A stretch of DNA of 64,000 bases, from NCBI GenBank assembly GCA_900318245.1, contig ONJT01000009.1:1-64000 (forward strand). Reading direction: 5' to 3'. The stretch is from an uncultured Bacteroidales bacterium (GTDB lineage Bacteria > Bacteroidota > Bacteroidia > Bacteroidales > Paludibacteraceae). A program made the translations under genes and the position numbers. The notes under the pieces were generated by a model, which saw nothing but the letters and a program-made list of their open reading frames with translations, did not search any database and was not told the origin of the DNA. Position 1 is the stretch's first letter; every line of letters begins with the position of its first letter. Shown in pieces: positions 60,739-64,000 of the stretch.

Positions 60739-60771
60739 ATCTCATGTGCCTTGTGCATGTGAGATTTTTTT
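60739..60771 (+). terminator. terminator after small peptide gene 2
   Basis: ATCTCATGTGC and GCATGTGAGAT around loop CTTGT, followed by TTTTTTT. The stem is identical to that at 60274-60300, only the loop differs. Confidence 0.88.
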
Positions 60772-60781
60772 GTCCCAACTC

Positions 60782-60812
60782 TTGCATATATTAAAAAAAT
60801 GTAGTACTTTTG
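60782..60812 (+). promoter_or_regulatory. promoter before the truncated AAA/DUF4143 gene
   Basis: TTG at 60782-60784, a 20-base spacer and TACTTTTG at 60805-60812. ACTCTTGCATATAT is shared with the promoter of the BRO gene (46473-46486). Confidence 0.8.
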
Positions 60813-60842
60813 CACTGTGAAAAGTGCTTGAGTGGTAAAAAC

Positions 60843-61568
60843 ATGCACTTTGTAGAGTGCAAATTGTATCAAATCGATGTGCCGGTTTACAGTCTGGAGG
60901 ATATACTATCCGGCAAAGCGCAACCCAAAGCAGTTCCTCATCCCTTACCGCTATTCCGGCAGTACTTGCGTGAAGGATATTATCCTTTTGCGTTAGAATG
61001 TGATTTTCAGAAACGCATGCAAAATGTAATACGCCAAACGATGGAGTCGGATATTCCGCATTATGCCAAGATGAGTCCGGCTACAGGACGCAAACTGCGC
61101 CAAATGTTATCCATCGTTGCGCAAAATGCGCCCTACAAACCCGAAGCTCAATCGCTGGCGAACGAACTGCATATTAGCCGTAATGATGTGCCCAATTATC
61201 TGCTGTTTATGGAGAAAGCGGAGATGTTATGCCAGTTGCGTGACGATACAGGTGGGATGAGAGGACTCGGGAAAGTAGAGAAAGTGTATCTCAACAATAC
61301 GAATATCCAGTATGCTTTAGTAGGCGAGAAAGCAGAGATCGGTAATGTACGGGAAACCTTCTTCTATAACCAACTGCACGTGACGCATGATATCATTTCG
61401 TCTCGTATCAGCGATTTCTGCGTTGGCGACTACACGTTTGAGGTGGGAGGTAAAAAAAAGGGCAAGAAACAAATATCCGAAGTGACGAACGGTTTTGTAG
61501 TACGTGACGAGATTGAATATGCAACGAATCAGATTATCCCTCTATGGGCATTCGGATTGATGTATTAA
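60843..61568 (+). pseudogene. N-terminally truncated AAA-ATPase (DUF4143 family)
   Basis: The 241 residues correspond to the C-terminal part of the AAA_14/DUF4143 ATPases common in this phylum (GYYPFALECDFQKRMQNVIRQ, SLANELHISRNDVPNYLLFME, GLGKVEKVYLNNTNIQYALVG and the final EVGGKKKG...IPLWAFGLMY). The N-terminal ATPase domain with Walker A and B motifs, about 150 residues, is missing. Reading upstream gives only the promoter at 60782-60812, so a deletion has joined a promoter to the remnant. It is listed as a pseudogene, though the open frame is undamaged and a product may still be made from ATG 60843. Confidence 0.8.
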
Positions 61569-61626
61569 ATTTCGTTACTTTGTGCTAGTTTATCGGATAA
61601 TTGAGCAACAAGTCATATTCAAAAAG

Positions 61627-61658
61627 CCGCATGTACGTGAGAGCGTATGTGCGGTGTT
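61627..61658 (+). terminator. hairpin after the AAA/DUF4143 remnant
   Basis: CCGCATGTACG and CGTATGTGCGG pair around loop TGAGAG, followed by only a weak T-run. ACGTGAG-AG-CGTATGTGC recalls ACGTGAGCGTATGTGC in the leader of the first giant gene (50521-50536), so it could also be a regulatory element. Confidence 0.5.
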
Positions 61659-61715
61659 TGTTAGGATAAAGTAGTAAAAATTATTATTTTTTTTTACTCT
61701 TTTGTTAAGAAAAGG

Positions 61716-61746
61716 TTGCGTATATGAAAAAAACATACTAATTTTG
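61716..61746 (+). promoter_or_regulatory. promoter of the second giant surface-protein gene
   Basis: TTG at 61716-61718, a 20-base spacer and TAATTTTG at 61739-61746. TTTGTTAAGAAAA directly upstream is shared with the first giant gene's promoter. Confidence 0.8.
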
Positions 61747-61788
61747 CAGCCGAATTTTGTATGCCACAACCATAAAAATCAAAATTAT

Positions 61789-64000
61789 ATGAAAAAACAA
61801 ATTTTAAAGTCAGGATTTTTCCTGAAGTGTTTAATGGTGCTCCTCGCCATCGGTTGGAGCACAAATGCCGTGAAGGCAGACATGTATTATTATCAGCTGC
61901 GCGTGAAAGCAATTTGCGACGGACTTCCGGCTGATAGTTGGGTATCGGTAAACGGCGGCTCTTCTGTTCCAACTCCCTCATCGAATGATTATATGATGGC
62001 GGTGAGTAGTTTTTCTAGCACCCCGGATTTTAAATTTAAGTCAACGGCACAAGGAGGAGAGACAATTGTTGGCTGGTATTTAGATTCCTGTTGTACGCAA
62101 TTGCTTAAAACGGGTCCAAACCCGACCATATATTCTTCATCTGCGGGTGTAATAGATCGTTATGCTACAGAAGCTGAGGTTGTACCTCAGACAATCTATG
62201 CAAAGTTTACGAAGGGAGAAAATGTAAACTGGACGACAGTGGGAAAAAGTTTCTTACCCGACATACCCAGCGCCGGTAAGTATTACATACGCCATTTGCA
62301 AACAAGTAATTTTCTATATTATGATAGTTCCGATCAAAAACTAAAAGCCAACGCAGTAGATATAAATGATGCATTGCTGTTTACGCTAACCAGAGGAGAA
62401 GGAGGCGCAGCTACAATTAGTGCTGTTATAGGTAATGAGACTAAGTATCTTAACCAAGACGGATCAGGCCTAACAGCATCGCCAGTGACGCATACTATTG
62501 AGTATAATAGTACAAAAAGAAAAGAAAGCTACAGAGTTCACTTAGCTAAAGATGATGAAGGCGGTCCTTGGTATTGGCATGCGCCTAATAACTCTGAAGC
62601 CAATACCAATATTACCACTTGCGCTACAGGTAATAATGGTCTCGGAACGCAATGCTGGTTTTTTATTCCAGAAAGTGAAGTCCTTAATCGCACCAGCGTA
62701 TATGCGAAAAAATCGGATGGTTCCGTAACGATTTCTGAGTCTCCGACTGCACAGGGTACAGCCTATGTGAGATTTAGGGTGTCCACAGTGGGTAATGCAT
62801 CACGATATTTTACCTATTCGTTATCCAATGAAACGAATTGGGTAATGGGTACACCTACCCGCTGCGACAATATTATCACGGTACCGGTAACATATACTGC
62901 ACAGAATATTCATTCCGGAAGCGAAACGCCTGCTTCTACCACAACGGTAACATTGACCGCAAAGAATGATGCCGCAACTACCGCTTCCGCTACGGCAACT
63001 GCATATGTGGATTTGCAACCGGACTTCGAGATGGCGGCAAGTACAGTAGATTGGAGTACAAAACAAGTTGGTGAGGAAATCTATAATGTTGGAATGGAAG
63101 TGGCTGCTTCCCAACGTGAGCGTTTGCAAAATAAATTGGTATATAGTAGCGCCAATTTATTTGCTCAAAATGCCACATGGACAGCCACTATTACGAATGA
63201 CGCAGCCGGCAATTTCAAGTTTGCCAACGGAACGCAATCTGTTAGTGGACCGTATTCCGCAGAATTGTTAGATGTGATCTATGCACCGAAAGCAGAAGGA
63301 ACACATACGGCAACCTTGCGTATTGAAGTAAGTTACACGGATGGCAAAACACCGACTCCGCAAACGCTGACATGCGTAAGAGAAGTAGCATTGTCCGGTA
63401 AGGCGCACGATGTGTCTATGTTGACGATGACACTAAATAACAGCGAGACTTCCTTTACGAGCTATACACATGAGTTGGGAAATATTATTGGTACCAATTC
63501 GAAATATGATACAATCGATTTGTATATTCATGGCGTAACGGAACTGTCGAAATCATGGAGTGCATCGGAAGGTGCGTTCGAGTTTGATGTTAATACGATT
63601 GGTTTGTCCAAAACCAATCAGCGCTTAATTATTCGTGCGCATCGTACTACGCCTGTGACATCAGACGAGAATTATACAGCTACACTTACTATATCCGGTA
63701 AGGATGGTAGCAGCAACGATGTTTCTGCGACTTTTACTTTGAACTATACGGCAAAGCCGTTAATTCCGACCACTGTTACGTGGAATTGGGAAGAGCTTGT
63801 AGAAGATGGAACCTACACGAATCCTATTACTACCAATTCGGATGGAGAATGGACTTTGGATCAGCGTGACGGCAACGGCGGTATGACCTATGATGCCGAA
63901 ACAAAATCCATTACGACCGAGTACATGCACCATGAGCCAGGTTATAAGGGTAAGTTTGAGTTGAATATCCCGCAGACAGATTCATATACCGCATATCGGG
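61789..64000 (+). CDS. second giant secreted protein, N-terminal part (cut by the right edge)
   Basis: From ATG 61789 the frame is open to the window end, 737 codons. Signal peptide MKKQILKSGFFLKCLMVLLA... ends near AVKADMYYY. The visible part is a paralogue of residues 1-760 of the protein at 50587, with shared anchors such as VPVTYTAQNIHSG, GMEVAASQRERLQNKL, FKFANGTQSVSGPYS, FDVNTIGLSK and TEYMHHEPG. The first 200 residues, with Cys/Trp-rich patches, diverge more. The rest of the gene, including any beta-helix and sorting tail, is outside the window. Its promoter matches that of the first giant gene. Confidence 0.92.
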   Translation, partial: MKKQILKSGFFLKCLMVLLAIGWSTNAVKADMYYYQLRVKAICDGLPADSWVSVNGGSSVPTPSSNDYMMAVSSFSSTPDFKFKSTAQGGETIVGWYLDSCCTQLLKTGPNPTIYSSSAGVIDRYATEAEVVPQTIYAKFTKGENVNWTTVGKSFLPDIPSAGKYYIRHLQTSNFLYYDSSDQKLKANAVDINDALLFTLTRGEGGAATISAVIGNETKYLNQDGSGLTASPVTHTIEYNSTKRKESYRVHLAKDDEGGPWYWHAPNNSEANTNITTCATGNNGLGTQCWFFIPESEVLNRTSVYAKKSDGSVTISESPTAQGTAYVRFRVSTVGNASRYFTYSLSNETNWVMGTPTRCDNIITVPVTYTAQNIHSGSETPASTTTVTLTAKNDAATTASATATAYVDLQPDFEMAASTVDWSTKQVGEEIYNVGMEVAASQRERLQNKLVYSSANLFAQNATWTATITNDAAGNFKFANGTQSVSGPYSAELLDVIYAPKAEGTHTATLRIEVSYTDGKTPTPQTLTCVREVALSGKAHDVSMLTMTLNNSETSFTSYTHELGNIIGTNSKYDTIDLYIHGVTELSKSWSASEGAFEFDVNTIGLSKTNQRLIIRAHRTTPVTSDENYTATLTISGKDGSSNDVSATFTLNYTAKPLIPTTVTWNWEELVEDGTYTNPITTNSDGEWTLDQRDGNGGMTYDAETKSITTEYMHHEPGYKGKFELNIPQTDSYTAYR

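Overview
The window reads as chromosomal DNA of a Bacteroidota/Bacteroidales bacterium, probably an uncultured gut or oral lineage. The evidence is the promoter type found in front of most transcription units (TTG or TTTG, 19-21 bases, then TAnnTTTG), a PorX-type regulator of type IX secretion, HU, a TonB receptor under a TPP riboswitch, an M3/M13/C69 peptidase set, and many lipoproteins. No rRNA, tRNA, CRISPR array, transposase or integrase was seen.

Layout. 1-1,521: an unrecognised gene tail, a small hypothetical gene and a DUF4251-like lipoprotein. 1,622-9,280: two operons, one with a CNNM/CBS membrane protein, smpB and gpmI, the other with a PASTA protein, an RluD-type pseudouridine synthase, porX and an EEP-family lipoprotein. 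Between them a tiny Cys-rich lipoprotein gene is read leftward from a promoter that interlocks with that of the PASTA operon. 9,287-20,395: rhomboid protease, HU, adk-obgE-clc, a leftward unit (sua5-type gene, sugar transferase, xseB), then pckA-mrp-MATE. 20,480-35,703: a long, tightly packed operon (pRiA4b-like protein, miaA, PKD lipoprotein, glycogen synthase, C69 dipeptidase, ileS, small lipoprotein, AsmA-like protein, M3 peptidase, membrane protein). 35,669-40,924: leftward genes for a thiamin-regulated TonB receptor, a beta-barrel protein and an M13 peptidase.

41,300-50,100 is an accessory island: two hipBA modules facing each other, an unknown third gene in the first hip operon, a DUF3987-like protein, a BRO-family and a RhuM-family gene driven by near-identical copies of one 53-base promoter block, and a hairpin-rich spacer. 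50,500-64,000 is a surface-protein cluster: a 3,157-residue secreted protein, a roughly 50-residue peptide gene, a fragment of the 3' end of another giant gene, a second peptide gene of the same family, an N-terminally truncated AAA/DUF4143 gene, and the start of a second giant gene paralogous to the first and running off the right edge.

A separate layer lies across the housekeeping half. Short tandem repeats with 7-, 9- and 11-base periods sit at gene junctions and inside genes (ileS, obgE, sua5, glycogen synthase, M13 peptidase, AsmA and others) without breaking the frame. One 9-base-period element is translated in different frames in different genes, so it behaves as a DNA-level element rather than a conserved peptide. 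This layer, and the giant-protein/small-peptide cluster, are the most unusual things in the window.
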